Positions 24,407 to 33,002 are shown, numbered from the stretch's first letter. The stretch is 64,000 bases of DNA from Alphaproteobacteria bacterium (GCA_020632875.1 JACKET010000025.1:1-64000), one strand, 5' to 3'. The notes: generated by a model from the sequence alone, not told the origin. A program made the numbers and translations.

Positions 24407-25678
24407 ATGTTCTTGCTCACTCTGGGCGCCTTTGCCGCCCCGTTCGTCGATGTGTCCGACCCTTCGCTCCGTCCCGCCGATCCGCCCGCGGGTGTCGAGC
24501 TGCCCGAAGTCGACTCGCCCGATTCCTTCGTCGTGGGCGGCGCTCCGTCCGCCCCCGGCACCTGGCAGAGCACCGTGTCCGTCATGTACGGCTCGATGCC
24601 CGGATGCACCGGCACGCTCGTCGCGCCCAACGTCGTGATCACCGCCGCTCACTGCGTGACGCCCGAGGCGCCCACCGCGGTGCGGACGGGCAGCGTCAAC
24701 GCGGTCCAGGGCGGGCAGCTGATCCCCGTCGCGAACGCGACGTTCCACCCGAGCTACGACGGCTACGCGGGCGTCGACCTCGCGGTCCTCCAGCTCCAGA
24801 CGCCGAGCAACTCCCCCATCACGACCATCGCGACCGACTGTGTCGAGGCGGAGGCCGTCTACGACGGGGCTCCCGCGGCAATCGTCGGCTTCGGCTCGAC
24901 CAACCCGCAGGGCACGCAGTACCCGGACGTGCTGTACGAGGCGATGTCGTCCATCCGCGACGCGGACTGCAGCCAGGACGTGCTGAACGGCATGCAGACG
25001 ACCTGCGAGCCGGCGCTCCGGCCCGCGGGCGAGCTCGCGGCGGGCGGCAACGGCATCGACTCCTGCTACGGCGACTCCGGCGGCCCGCTCTACGTGCAGG
25101 GCGACGACGCGATCTGGTACCTCGCCGGCGTCACGTCGCGCGGCTTCGCGGCACAGAACTGCGGATCGGGCGGCGTGTACGTGCGTCCCGACACGCACCT
25201 CGCATGGATCGAGGGCATCGTCGGGCCGCTTCCCCGTCCCGGCTGCGGCCAGCCGCCGACCGACCAGATCGACGACGGCCCTCCGGCGCCCGTGCCCGAC
25301 CCCAAGCCCGACAACCCGCAGGAGACCGGCCTCCTCACCATCACGTCGACCTGGATGCCCGTCCGCAAGAACCGCCTCGGCGGCCTCGAGCTCACGGCCG
25401 ACGGCGCGGACGGCGAGCTCGTCTGGACGCTCGAGGTCGACGGCCAGATCGGCACCGCCGCGATCGACGGCTCGATGCTGTTCTACACGCCTCCGCTGCA
25501 CTGGGCGGGCGAGGACCTCGTGGTCGTCTCGGTGACGGACGCGACCGGGCACCGCGCCGAGGCCGAGATCGCCGTGTACGTGGGCGCGGCCGGCGGGTGC
25601 GATCAGGGCGGCGGCGCTCCGGCGGGCTTCGCGCTGGTCGGGCTGCTGGCGCTGCTCGGACGCGCCCGGAGGGACTGA
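24407..25678 (+). CDS. Secreted trypsin-like serine protease with MYXO-CTERM-like tail
   Basis: A 423-residue S1-family protease. Signal peptide (residues 1-11), propeptide, then mature N-terminus VVGG at 42. The catalytic triad is His82 (TAAHC), Asp124 (VDLAVL) and Ser224 (GDSGGP); Asp218 six residues before Ser predicts cleavage after Arg/Lys. After the protease domain come a Pro-rich linker, an Ig-like/cadherin-like beta domain (about 315-395) and a MYXO-CTERM-type tail: GGCDQGG, a hydrophobic helix, then RARR. This tail is associated with outer-surface sorting in Myxococcota. ATG 24407 is preferred over an upstream in-frame ATG (24308) because it starts the signal peptide. Confidence 0.88.
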   Translation: MFLLTLGAFAAPFVDVSDPSLRPADPPAGVELPEVDSPDSFVVGGAPSAPGTWQSTVSVMYGSMPGCTGTLVAPNVVITAAHCVTPEAPTAVRTGSVNAVQGGQLIPVANATFHPSYDGYAGVDLAVLQLQTPSNSPITTIATDCVEAEAVYDGAPAAIVGFGSTNPQGTQYPDVLYEAMSSIRDADCSQDVLNGMQTTCEPALRPAGELAAGGNGIDSCYGDSGGPLYVQGDDAIWYLAGVTSRGFAAQNCGSGGVYVRPDTHLAWIEGIVGPLPRPGCGQPPTDQIDDGPPAPVPDPKPDNPQETGLLTITSTWMPVRKNRLGGLELTADGADGELVWTLEVDGQIGTAAIDGSMLFYTPPLHWAGEDLVVVSVTDATGHRAEAEIAVYVGAAGGCDQGGGAPAGFALVGLLALLGRARRD

Positions 25679-25706
25679 ACGGGCTAGCCTCCCCGCGGAG
25701 GTGCCC

Positions 25707-26063
25707 GTGCTTCTGTGGCTCGTCGCCTGTGCGTCGCTCGCGGGGCTCGAAGAGCTCGATGCCCTGCCGGCCGACTTCCCCCTCGCCCTCGAGGGGGAGA
25801 CCGGGAAGATCACCCGGATGGCCGGGCCCGACGGGCAGCTCGCGGTCGACGTGGTCTTCGACGACGAGGAGCACGCCCGGGCCGGCTACGCCGCGCTGCG
25901 CGCGCAGGCCGAGTCCCGCGGCTTCGCGTTCGTCGACGAGCACCACATGAAGAAGCGCGACGAGACCGTGCTGCAGGGCCCCGACGGCAAGCTACAGCTC
26001 GGTTGCTGCCAGCAGCGCGCCGACCGTCGGTGGCTGTTGTTCGTCAGCTGGTGGAAGCGCTGA
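25707..26063 (+). CDS. Small lipoprotein, unknown function
   Basis: A 118-residue protein with lipobox-type signal (MLLWLVACAS). The mature part has KKRDETVLQGPDGKL and paired Cys (GCCQQ). I do not recognise the family. GTG 25707 is chosen because GGAGG ends five bases upstream; GTG 25701 is an alternative two codons earlier. A TAGCCT box (25685-25690) is a candidate -10. It is followed after two bases by the reductase-like membrane gene, so the two are probably co-transcribed. Confidence 0.65.
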   Translation: MLLWLVACASLAGLEELDALPADFPLALEGETGKITRMAGPDGQLAVDVVFDDEEHARAGYAALRAQAESRGFAFVDEHHMKKRDETVLQGPDGKLQLGCCQQRADRRWLLFVSWWKR

Positions 26064-26065
26064 CC

Positions 26066-26824
26066 ATGTCGCCCCTCGACCCGTACTGGCACCAGGCCAC
26101 GGTCACCGCGCTGCTCGTCCTCGCCCTCCCCGTGTTCGCCATCCTGTGGTGGCTGCCCGCTCCGTACGGCCGGCACGGCGACCCGCGCTTCGGCCCCATG
26201 ATCCCGGGCCGGATCGCGTGGTTCCTCATGGAGTGCCCCACCCTGCTCGTGTTCGTCCCCGTCCTCGCGATGGGCGAGCACGCCACCGAGCCCGTGGTGC
26301 TCGTGCTCGCGGCGCTCTGGCTGCTGCACTACGTCAACCGCACGCTGGTCTACCCGATGCGGCTCCCCTCCGTCCGGCCCATGGCCACCGCGGCGGTCGT
26401 CAGCGGCTTCGCGTTCCAGATGCTGAACAGCTCGGCGAACGCCGCCGCGCTCGGCCAGCTCACCGACTGGTCGGGCTGGGCGACCGATCCGCGCTTCGCC
26501 ATCGGCTGCGCGCTCTTCCTGGTGGGCCAGGCGGTCCACCACCACGGCGACGGCGTGCTGATGGGCCTCCGGAAGCCCGGTGAGACCGGCTACAAGGTGC
26601 CGGAAGCCGGGCTCTACCGCTGGGTGACGAACGTCGCGTACCTCGGCGAGATCACGAGCTGGACGGGCTGGGCGCTCGCCACCGGCACGCTCGCGGGCCT
26701 CGCGATGCTCGTGTTCACGCTCGCGAACCTCGTGCCGCGCGCGGCGAGCCACCACCGCTGGTACCGCGAGACCTTCCCGGACTACCCGTCCGACCGCCGG
26801 ATCCTCGTCCCGTTCGTTTGGTGA
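26066..26824 (+). CDS. 3-oxo-5-alpha-steroid 4-dehydrogenase-family membrane protein
   Basis: A 252-residue polytopic membrane protein with about six helices. The C-terminal half carries the steroid 5-alpha-reductase/DUF1295-like pattern: GDGVLMGLRKPGETGYKVPE, then LYRWVTNVAYLGEI and finally SHHRWYRETFPDYP. These parts bind NADPH and the lipid substrate in the family. The bacterial substrate (sterol, isoprenoid or fatty enoyl) cannot be told. It begins two bases after the upstream lipoprotein stop. Confidence 0.85.
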   Translation: MSPLDPYWHQATVTALLVLALPVFAILWWLPAPYGRHGDPRFGPMIPGRIAWFLMECPTLLVFVPVLAMGEHATEPVVLVLAALWLLHYVNRTLVYPMRLPSVRPMATAAVVSGFAFQMLNSSANAAALGQLTDWSGWATDPRFAIGCALFLVGQAVHHHGDGVLMGLRKPGETGYKVPEAGLYRWVTNVAYLGEITSWTGWALATGTLAGLAMLVFTLANLVPRAASHHRWYRETFPDYPSDRRILVPFVW

Positions 26825-26841
26825 GGTCACGCGCGCCGGAC

Positions 26842-26847
26842 TATGAG
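26842..26847 (+). promoter_or_regulatory. -10 hexamer TATGAG, leaderless start
   Basis: TATGAG ends five bases before ATG 26853, so the transcript probably begins at the start codon. No ribosome binding site is present. Confidence 0.45.
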
Positions 26848-26852
26848 GGCGC

Positions 26853-27443
26853 ATGCTCGCGTTGCTGGCCATCCTCGCCGGCACCGGCGCGCTCGCTGCC
26901 GAGCCGCCGCCGCCGACCGAATCGGAGCTGAAGGCCGAGGCCTACCGCCTGTCCGGCGAGATGCACCGCGCTGCCCAGAAGAACGCATGGGAGCGGGTCG
27001 AGCGGTACTACAACGACGCCCTCGCGACGGGAATGCCGCTCGGCGCCGACGCGCACATGACGGCCGCCGAGGCTGCGAAGACCCGCGGCGACCTGGGCCG
27101 GATGTACGCCCGGCTCGTGTCCGCGCTGCGTGCCGACCCCGCCAATTCCGACGCCAGCCAGCGCCTGGCCGGGCTCGACGCGATCTACGGCCGCGTCCAG
27201 CTCAAGGCCGTGAAGGGCGCGACCCTCGAAGACTACGAGCATCCGTTCGATCCGAACCAGATCCGCGCGGTCGACTACGCGATCGCGACGATGCGCGACA
27301 CGGGCGAGTTCGTCGGCCTGCTCCCGCCCGGCCCGTACAGCATCGACGGCGACCCCTTCGAGGTCGTGGCCGGCCAGGTCCTCGTGCTCGACCTGAGCCC
27401 CCCGCCTCCGCCGCCTCCCGAGAAGAAGCCGAAGAAGCGCTGA
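26853..27443 (+). CDS. Exported helical-repeat protein, unknown function
   Basis: A 196-residue secreted or periplasmic protein. Signal peptide MLALLAILAGTGALAA is followed by a helical TPR-like region (residues 22-115; paired helices with AEAYRLSGEMHR and WERVERYYNDAL). The C-terminal part has a beta-like segment and ends in a poly-Pro/Lys tail (PPPPPPPEKKPKKR). No family recognised. It probably has a leaderless mRNA. Its stop touches the convergent universal stress gene stop. Confidence 0.7.
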   Translation: MLALLAILAGTGALAAEPPPPTESELKAEAYRLSGEMHRAAQKNAWERVERYYNDALATGMPLGADAHMTAAEAAKTRGDLGRMYARLVSALRADPANSDASQRLAGLDAIYGRVQLKAVKGATLEDYEHPFDPNQIRAVDYAIATMRDTGEFVGLLPPGPYSIDGDPFEVVAGQVLVLDLSPPPPPPPEKKPKKR

Positions 27444-27872
27444 CTACTTCCGCACGATGAGCACGAGGCAGTGCGCCAGGCGCGCCACGCGCTCCGCGAC
27501 GGACCCGAGCAGCAGGTGCGCCAGCCCCGTCCGCCCATGGGACGCGATGACGATCAGGTCGGCGTGGATGGACTTCGCGACATCCGTGATGCGCTTGCCG
27601 GGGTCGCCGACGCGCGTGTGGACGGTCGCGGCCTGGAGGCCCATCCCGTCGAGCTTCTCGCGCAGGGCGGTCGTAACGCTCTCGGCGCGACTCTCGTCGT
27701 CGACGGCGTCCCAGACCGAGCCCGGATCGCCGGGATGCAGCGGCAGGAGCACGTGGATCACGTGCAGGTGGGACGGGTCGTCGACGATGGCCCGGCCGTG
27801 CTCGAGGGCCTCCCACGAGGTCTCGGAGAAGTCGATCGGGACGAGGACGCAGCTTCGCGACCAGTTGCTCAT
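27444..27872 (-). CDS. Universal stress protein (UspA family)
   Basis: A 142-residue single UspA domain. It starts with the beta-strand VLVPIDFSE and ends with the ATP-binding signature GRTGLAHLLLGSVAERV (G-x-x-G-x9-G-S), followed by VLIVRK. The length is typical. It follows the arginine genes on the same strand but has its own ribosome binding site (GGAG) and a 38-base gap after argB. Confidence 0.92.
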   Translation of the reverse strand: MSNWSRSCVLVPIDFSETSWEALEHGRAIVDDPSHLHVIHVLLPLHPGDPGSVWDAVDDESRAESVTTALREKLDGMGLQAATVHTRVGDPGKRITDVAKSIHADLIVIASHGRTGLAHLLLGSVAERVARLAHCLVLIVRK

Positions 27873-27910
27873 GGGGCTCTCCGCGGTGGACCAGTGATAC
27901 CACCCGCGGC

Positions 27911-28720
27911 TCACGGGATCCGCAAGCCCACCGTGGTGCCGCCTTCGCGGACGAGCAGGGCCGGCGCCGACGGGCCTCCCGAGCGCCCGTCCACGACGCG
28001 CGCTTCGGAGACACCGCCCTCGAGCGCCGTGCGGATCGCGGCGATCTTGGGGCGCATGCCGCTGTGGATGGCGCCCGTGCGCTCGAGCGACGCCAGCTCG
28101 TCGAGCGTCGTGGTGCGGAGGGTCGTCGTGGGATCGGCGGGATCGCGGAGGATGCCGGGCGACCGCGTGAGCAGCACGAGACGCGTGGCGCCGAGCGCGA
28201 TGGCGACGTGGGCCGCGACGGTGTCGGCGTTGACGTTGAGCACCTGCCCCGCGTCCGACACGGCCAGCGGGCTGATGACGGGCACGAGCCCGGCTTCGAG
28301 CAGCGCGACGAGCGGCCCCGTCCGGACGGTGTGCAGGTCGCCGACCTCGCCGAAGTCCACGAGCTGGCCGTCGATCTGCGTCGGCGGACGGCGATTCGCG
28401 CCGAGGATGGCGCCGTCGACGCCCGACAGCCCGATCGACGGCGCACCCGCAGCCTGGAACGCCCGCACCCACTGGACGGACAGCGTGCCCCGCCAGATCT
28501 CGACGGCCCGCGCGAGCACTTCGGGCGTCGTGGCGCGGCGGCCGGCCACGCGGGTGATCGGCAGCCCGGATGCCTCGAGCGCCGCGTCGAGCTGGGGCCC
28601 GCCGCCGTGCACGAAGACGACCTTCGCGCCCCCGGCGCGCAGCCCCGCCACGTCGCTCGCGACGCCAGCGAGCCAGTCCCCGCGCGTCGCGAGATCCCCG
28701 CCCGCCTTGACGACGATCAC
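27911..28720 (-). CDS. argB: Acetylglutamate kinase
   Basis: A 269-residue amino-acid kinase that phosphorylates N-acetylglutamate (or a related N-acyl-glutamate), second step of arginine synthesis. VVKAGGDLA is the nucleotide loop, FVHGGGPQLD the acyl-glutamate site, and LNVNADTVAAHVAIALGA with the LVLLTRSPGIL segment complete the fold. GTG 28720 overlaps the upstream stop as GTGA and has GGAGGG nine bases upstream; GTG 28726 would add two residues. It is the last arginine gene of the operon. Related LysZ kinases are possible in principle, but the neighbours indicate arginine. Confidence 0.88.
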   Translation of the reverse strand: MIVVKAGGDLATRGDWLAGVASDVAGLRAGGAKVVFVHGGGPQLDAALEASGLPITRVAGRRATTPEVLARAVEIWRGTLSVQWVRAFQAAGAPSIGLSGVDGAILGANRRPPTQIDGQLVDFGEVGDLHTVRTGPLVALLEAGLVPVISPLAVSDAGQVLNVNADTVAAHVAIALGATRLVLLTRSPGILRDPADPTTTLRTTTLDELASLERTGAIHSGMRPKIAAIRTALEGGVSEARVVDGRSGGPSAPALLVREGGTTVGLRIP

Positions 28721-29661
28721 GTCCACGAGCCCTCCAGCATGCGCTCGAGCGCGGCCATGGCCGTCCACATCCGCAGGTGCGCGGTCTCGTAGACCCACGA
28801 GGCGTCGAGGACCTCGTCGGTGACCACGACGTTCCGCCGCACGGGCAGGCAGTGCATGAACCCGGCCCCGCCGAGCTTCTCGCGCTCGATCCGCCACTCG
28901 TGGTGCACGTCGCTCTGCGCCGGCTTCCCGAAGGGCGACCAGCTCTTCGCGACCACCACGGCGGCCCCCTCGAACGCCTCGCGCTGGTCGTGGCAGATGC
29001 GGGGTCCCGTCGCCGCGACGACCTCCGGATCGAGGTCCCAGCCCTCGGGGCACGCGACGGTCACGTCCATCCCGAGCAGGCTCGCGGTGGTGAGGACCTG
29101 GTTCGCGACGGCCGTGGGCAGCGGCTTCGGGTGCGGGGCCCACGAGAGCACGAGCTTCCTCCCCACCGGGTCGCCGAGGCGGGACACCAGCGTGGCGGCG
29201 TCCGCGAGCCCCTGGAGGGGGTGGAACCGCGTGCTCTCGAGGTTCAGCACGGGCACCGACGACTCCTCGCGGAACGCCGCGAGCACGGGGTCGGCGCGAT
29301 CGAACGCCGGATCCATGGTCGCGAACGCGCGCACGGCGAGGATGTCGGCGTAGCCCGAGAGCACGCGGACCGCGTCGATCACGTGCTCCGGGTCGGGCCC
29401 GTCCATGACGGCGCCCCTGCGGAGCTCCCAGCCCCACGACTGCGTGCCGGGCTGCGACACCATGGGCTGCACGCCGAGCGCGCCGCACGCGGCCTCGACG
29501 CTCATCCGCGTCCGCAGGGACGGATTCAGGAAGAGCGCCGCGAGCCGCATGCCGGGGAAGCGCTTCGGCGCCGCGCCCGCGCGCAGCTCGAGCGCGCGGT
29601 GTGCGATGGCGTAGAGCCCGTCGCGACCGGGCTCGGTGCCGTCGTAGAGATCAGGCCGCAC
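28717..29661 (-). CDS. argF': N-acetyl- or N-succinyl-ornithine carbamoyltransferase
   Basis: A 314-residue transcarbamylase. FLNPSLRTRMS is the carbamoyl-phosphate site, TQSWGWE and ESTRFHPLQGLAD follow, and the SWAPHPKPLPTAVANQ proline loop together with HCLPVRRNVVVTDEVLD are typical of the N-acyl-ornithine branch (AOTCase/SOTCase), not ordinary OTC. Bacteroides SOTCase is the nearest in pattern that I know. The route would therefore carbamoylate N-acylated ornithine before deacylation. GTG 29661 overlaps the argD stop by 11 bases. Substrate choice (acetyl versus succinyl) is unresolved. Confidence 0.85.
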   Translation of the reverse strand: MRPDLYDGTEPGRDGLYAIAHRALELRAGAAPKRFPGMRLAALFLNPSLRTRMSVEAACGALGVQPMVSQPGTQSWGWELRRGAVMDGPDPEHVIDAVRVLSGYADILAVRAFATMDPAFDRADPVLAAFREESSVPVLNLESTRFHPLQGLADAATLVSRLGDPVGRKLVLSWAPHPKPLPTAVANQVLTTASLLGMDVTVACPEGWDLDPEVVAATGPRICHDQREAFEGAAVVVAKSWSPFGKPAQSDVHHEWRIEREKLGGAGFMHCLPVRRNVVVTDEVLDASWVYETAHLRMWTAMAALERMLEGSWT

Positions 29662-30796
29662 TGGAGATCCGCGGAGCGAGCGCGATGGCCCGCTCCAGCG
29701 CATCGGCCAGCTCGAAGACCGCGGAGACCGGCGTGACGGCCGGCGGCGCGAGGCGGAGCACGAACGGATCGGACGCCGTGCCCACCATGAAGCCCATCTC
29801 GAGCAGCGCCGCAGCGACGGGACGCGCGGGACGATCGAGGACCACGCCCGCCCAGGCGCCACCGCCGCGGATGCACTGCACACCCGGCACGGCCAGCGCG
29901 GACTGCATCGCCGCGAAGAGCGCGTTCGACTTCTCGAGCAGTCCCTCCGACTCCACGATGTCGATCGTGGCCTCGACGGCCGCGCAGGCCAACGGGCCGC
30001 CACCGAACGTCGTGCCGTGCTCGCCGGGCTTCACCGTGCCCGCCATCTCGTGCGTCAGCAGCACCGCGGCCACGGGGAACCCGCCGCCGAGGCCCTTCCC
30101 GACCGTCACGAGGTCGGGGCGGATGCCCTGGGACGTGCTGACGAGCGGCACGCCCATGCGCCCGATGCCGCACTGGACCTCGTCGCAGATCATCACGGCG
30201 CCCACGGCGTCGCAGCGCTGGCGGATCGCCTGGAGGAAGCCGGCCGGCGGCACCACGACGCCCGCGATGCCCTGGACGGGCTCGACGATCACGGCCGCGA
30301 CGTCCGGGCCGAGCGCCTCGTCGAGCGCCGCGAGATCGCCGAACGGGACGAACCGGGTGGCGCCGTACGCGGGCGTGTGCTGATCGCGGTACTTCCAGGT
30401 CGCGCCGAGCGCGCCCATGGTGCGGCCGTGGAAGCCGTGCTCGAACGCCACGACCACGGGCCGACCCGTCGCCTTGCGGGCGATCTTCAGCGCGCCTTCG
30501 TTCGCCTCGGCGCCGCTGTTCACGAAGAACACGACGTCCATGCCCGTGAACGCGGTGAGCTTCTGCGCCGCGCGGTCGCGCACCGGCACGGGAGCGAGCG
30601 TCGTGAAGAACGACAGCTTCTTCGCCTGGTCGGCGATGGCGGCCACCCAGCGCGGGTGGCCCTGGCCGAGCAGGGTCACGGCGTGCCCGCCGTAGAAGTC
30701 CCAGTACGTCTTGCCGTTGGTGTCCCAGAGCAGGGCGCCCTCGGCGGAGCAGGGAGTGATGGGGAGGGCGGTCGTGCCCACGTTGTCGAGGATCAT
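29651..30796 (-). CDS. argD: Acetylornithine aminotransferase
   Basis: A 381-residue PLP-dependent class III aminotransferase. It has FVNSGAEANEGALK, GFHGRTMGAL, the ICDEVQCGIGR acidic contact and the Schiff-base Lys in VGKGLGGGFP. It transaminates N-acyl-glutamate semialdehyde to N-acyl-ornithine. It starts 12 bases after argC and overlaps argF'. Length and motifs are standard. Confidence 0.93.
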   Translation of the reverse strand: MILDNVGTTALPITPCSAEGALLWDTNGKTYWDFYGGHAVTLLGQGHPRWVAAIADQAKKLSFFTTLAPVPVRDRAAQKLTAFTGMDVVFFVNSGAEANEGALKIARKATGRPVVVAFEHGFHGRTMGALGATWKYRDQHTPAYGATRFVPFGDLAALDEALGPDVAAVIVEPVQGIAGVVVPPAGFLQAIRQRCDAVGAVMICDEVQCGIGRMGVPLVSTSQGIRPDLVTVGKGLGGGFPVAAVLLTHEMAGTVKPGEHGTTFGGGPLACAAVEATIDIVESEGLLEKSNALFAAMQSALAVPGVQCIRGGGAWAGVVLDRPARPVAAALLEMGFMVGTASDPFVLRLAPPAVTPVSAVFELADALERAIALAPRISSAA

Positions 30797-30808
30797 CGTG
30801 TGGAACCT

Positions 30809-31759
30809 TCAGGGAATGGCGGCGGGGACGGGGGTGGCCGGCGTGAGGCCGCCCATGTGCTCGAGGCACTGGATCGCCTGCGTGGCGGCGCCCCGTCCGA
30901 GGTTGTCGATAGCGGCGAGGACGACGGCGAGGCCTTCTCCGCCGTCGTGGATCGCGAGGTCGCAGAAGCCCGTGCCGCGCACGAAGCGCAGCTCGGGGGT
31001 GGCCTCGCGGATCCGGACCAGGGGGTGGTGCGCGTAGGCGTCGACCACCACGGCGCGGGCGTCGATGTCGGGGTCGACGGGCACGAAGCTCGTCGCGAAG
31101 ATGCCCCGATCGAACGGACCGCTCTGCGGCACGAACGCGAGCTGCGGCGCCTCGCCCAGCGACCCGAGGAACGCGCGGATCTCCGGCACGTGCTGGTGGC
31201 TCAGCACCTTGTACGCGCGGAGGTTCGCGAAGCGCTCGGGGTGATGGGTGCCCCCGGAGGGGGTGGCGCCGGAGCCCGTCGACCCGGTGATCGCCGCGAC
31301 GTGCACGGGCCCGCGAACCGCTCCCGCCGCGACCAGGGGCGCGAGGGAGAGCGAGATCGCGGTGGCGAAACATCCCGGCACGGCGACTCTGGCGGCGTTC
31401 ACGAGGAATTCGCCGTTCCACTCGGGCTGGCCGTAGACCCAGCCCGCCGCGTGGCGGTGATCCGCCGACAGGTCGAGGATCCGCGGCACGCCGGCCGCCT
31501 CGAGCGCCGGCACGAGGTGCTTCGCGACGCCGTGGGGCGTAGCGAGCGCGACCACGTCGAGCTTCGCGAGGTCGGACGGCACGAAGTCCGCCACGACGTG
31601 ATCGACGAGCCCCGCCAGCGACGGGAGGATCGCGTCGAGGCGCTGCCCCACGGCCGACCGGCCCACCACGGCGCCGAGCTCGAGCTGGGGATGCTGGAGG
31701 ATCCAGCGGACCAGCTCGGCCCCGACGTACCCGGTGACGCCGACGACGCCGACGTTCAA
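30809..31759 (-). CDS. argC: N-acetyl-gamma-glutamyl-phosphate reductase
   Basis: A 316-residue NADPH-dependent reductase of the third step. GVTGYVGAELVRW is the Rossmann start, VPGCFATA holds the catalytic Cys, and GSTGSGATPSGGTHH is a conserved substrate loop. It starts with TTG at 31759, overlapping the upstream gene's stop as TTGA (31756-31759). No upstream ATG or GTG fits, and the protein begins with LNVGVVGV, as expected. Confidence 0.92.
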   Translation of the reverse strand: MNVGVVGVTGYVGAELVRWILQHPQLELGAVVGRSAVGQRLDAILPSLAGLVDHVVADFVPSDLAKLDVVALATPHGVAKHLVPALEAAGVPRILDLSADHRHAAGWVYGQPEWNGEFLVNAARVAVPGCFATAISLSLAPLVAAGAVRGPVHVAAITGSTGSGATPSGGTHHPERFANLRAYKVLSHQHVPEIRAFLGSLGEAPQLAFVPQSGPFDRGIFATSFVPVDPDIDARAVVVDAYAHHPLVRIREATPELRFVRGTGFCDLAIHDGGEGLAVVLAAIDNLGRGAATQAIQCLEHMGGLTPATPVPAAIP

Positions 31760-32808
31760 GGCATGACCCGGAGCATCGGGCTCGCCGGGAAGATCCGGTC
31801 GAGCACGATGGCCGCGAGCAGCTCGGCCTCGGTGCGTGCGTTGGCCGCCGGCACGTTGAGGTGCGCGATGGCGAGGCCGCCCGCGGCATTGTCGGTGGCC
31901 GGGCCCGTCACGACGGTCGCTTCGAGGTTCAGCGCGCGGAGCAGGTGGATGCCGCCCCACGCCGCCACGGGGTCGGTCGCGGAGAGCACGATGCCCGACG
32001 CCACGGGCCCGAGCTCGGCGAGCAGCTCGGACACGCCGTACTCCCCGAGCAACCCGTCACCGAGCTCGACGACGACGAGATCGACGTCCCGCTCGGCGAC
32101 GTACTGCAGGCAGCCGCGCGCCACGGGCAGCGGATCGACGTCGCACGTGCTCGGCAGGCCGGCATCGGCGAACGTGCACACGACGCGGGCACCGTGATCG
32201 CGCATCTCGAGCGAGTCGCGGCGGAGCGCGACGCCCGTCACCTTGGTGGCGCCGACGCGCAGGCCGCGGGCGGTCGCCTGGCGGATGAGCGAGCAGGCCG
32301 CCGCGGTCTTGCCGGCGTGCATACAGGTGCCGGCGAGCAGGATCATCGGGGGCAGCGACGCGGGCAGCGCGTCGGCCGGCTTCACCGGGCCCTCGTGGAT
32401 GGTGGCGGGCACGCTCGGCCCGATGTCGGGCACGCACAGCACGGCCCCGAGCACCTCGACCCGCGCCGGAGGCCCGACCTCGGGGTTGTACGACGAGCAC
32501 AGCCCGATCACGCCGCCCTTGTTGAGCAGGTGCAGGATGTCGCCCACGCGGACGGAGGTCGGCACCTCGCCCGTGTAGCCGCGCAGCGCCTTGCGCCCAC
32601 CGAGCACACCCGCGAGCAGATCGCCGGCGTGGATCGTCATCATCCGGCCGTGCGGGTCTTCGACCTCGTTGTAGCTCGTCTTCTGATCCAACACGCGAAC
32701 GGCCAGCACCACGCCGCGTTCGGCGGGGATCTCGGAGGTCAGGACGACGGAGTGCGACAGACCCGCGTTGCGGGTGCTGGAGGCGATCTTGTCGAGCTCG
32801 AGATGCAT
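31756..32808 (-). CDS. P-loop protein heading the arginine operon (BioD/DUF1611-like)
   Basis: A 350-residue soluble protein. The N-terminal third is beta-rich (MTIHAGDLLAGVLGGRKAL, VGDILHLL). The C-terminal half starts with AGTCMHAGKTAAACSL, a G-x5-GKT phosphate loop as in dethiobiotin synthetase, CobB/Q and DUF1611 proteins, followed by KVTGVALRRD and SATDPVAAWGG segments. I do not know a firm function. It is the first gene of the arg operon, under an ARG-box-like operator, and overlaps argC by TTGA. It could supply or modify an arginine precursor (inference). ATG 32808 has GAGGA six bases upstream; the longer frame crosses the promoter. Confidence 0.8.
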   Translation of the reverse strand: MHLELDKIASSTRNAGLSHSVVLTSEIPAERGVVLAVRVLDQKTSYNEVEDPHGRMMTIHAGDLLAGVLGGRKALRGYTGEVPTSVRVGDILHLLNKGGVIGLCSSYNPEVGPPARVEVLGAVLCVPDIGPSVPATIHEGPVKPADALPASLPPMILLAGTCMHAGKTAAACSLIRQATARGLRVGATKVTGVALRRDSLEMRDHGARVVCTFADAGLPSTCDVDPLPVARGCLQYVAERDVDLVVVELGDGLLGEYGVSELLAELGPVASGIVLSATDPVAAWGGIHLLRALNLEATVVTGPATDNAAGGLAIAHLNVPAANARTEAELLAAIVLDRIFPASPMLRVMP

Positions 32809-32831
32809 GTACGGATCCTCGGGGGCGGTTG

Positions 32832-32862
32832 ATGCATAAAATGCATGCGGTATGCCTGTCAA
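32832..32862 (-). promoter_or_regulatory. Arginine operon promoter with ARG-box-like operator
   Basis: TTGACA (32862-32857) and TATGCA (32838-32833), 18 bases apart, face the arg operon. The -10 lies inside the palindrome ATGCAT-AAA-ATGCAT (32832-32846), which fits an AT-centred ArgR box (TGCAT-N-ATGCA type). A repressor bound there would block the promoter directly. Strength rests on sequence symmetry and on the argR gene next door. Confidence 0.65.
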
Positions 32863-32946
32863 CGAAATCGCTCCATGTTTTCCAGAATCTCCTGTAGTCA
32901 CGGGCGATTTCGAGGGGTCAGACGCGCGACCACCTTCCCCTATTCC

Positions 32947-32972
32947 TGCATAATTGCGCATGAATATGCGCA
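32947..32972. promoter_or_regulatory. ARG-box-like operator upstream of argR
   Basis: A perfect inverted repeat TGCGCAT-gaat-ATGCGCA (32955-32972) is preceded by an adjacent half-site beginning TGCATA at 32947. Two neighbouring 18-bp boxes are typical of ArgR targets. It lies 30 bases before the argR start, consistent with autoregulation, and within 85 bases of the arg operon operator. Confidence 0.65.
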
Positions 32973-33002
32973 TACTTTCACAGGGCGTGGTACACGGGGG
33001 GC

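Noticed and set aside
28717..29661. Ordinary ornithine or aspartate carbamoyltransferase
   Set aside because: The PHPKPLP loop and HCLPVRRNVVV signature point to the N-acyl-ornithine branch.
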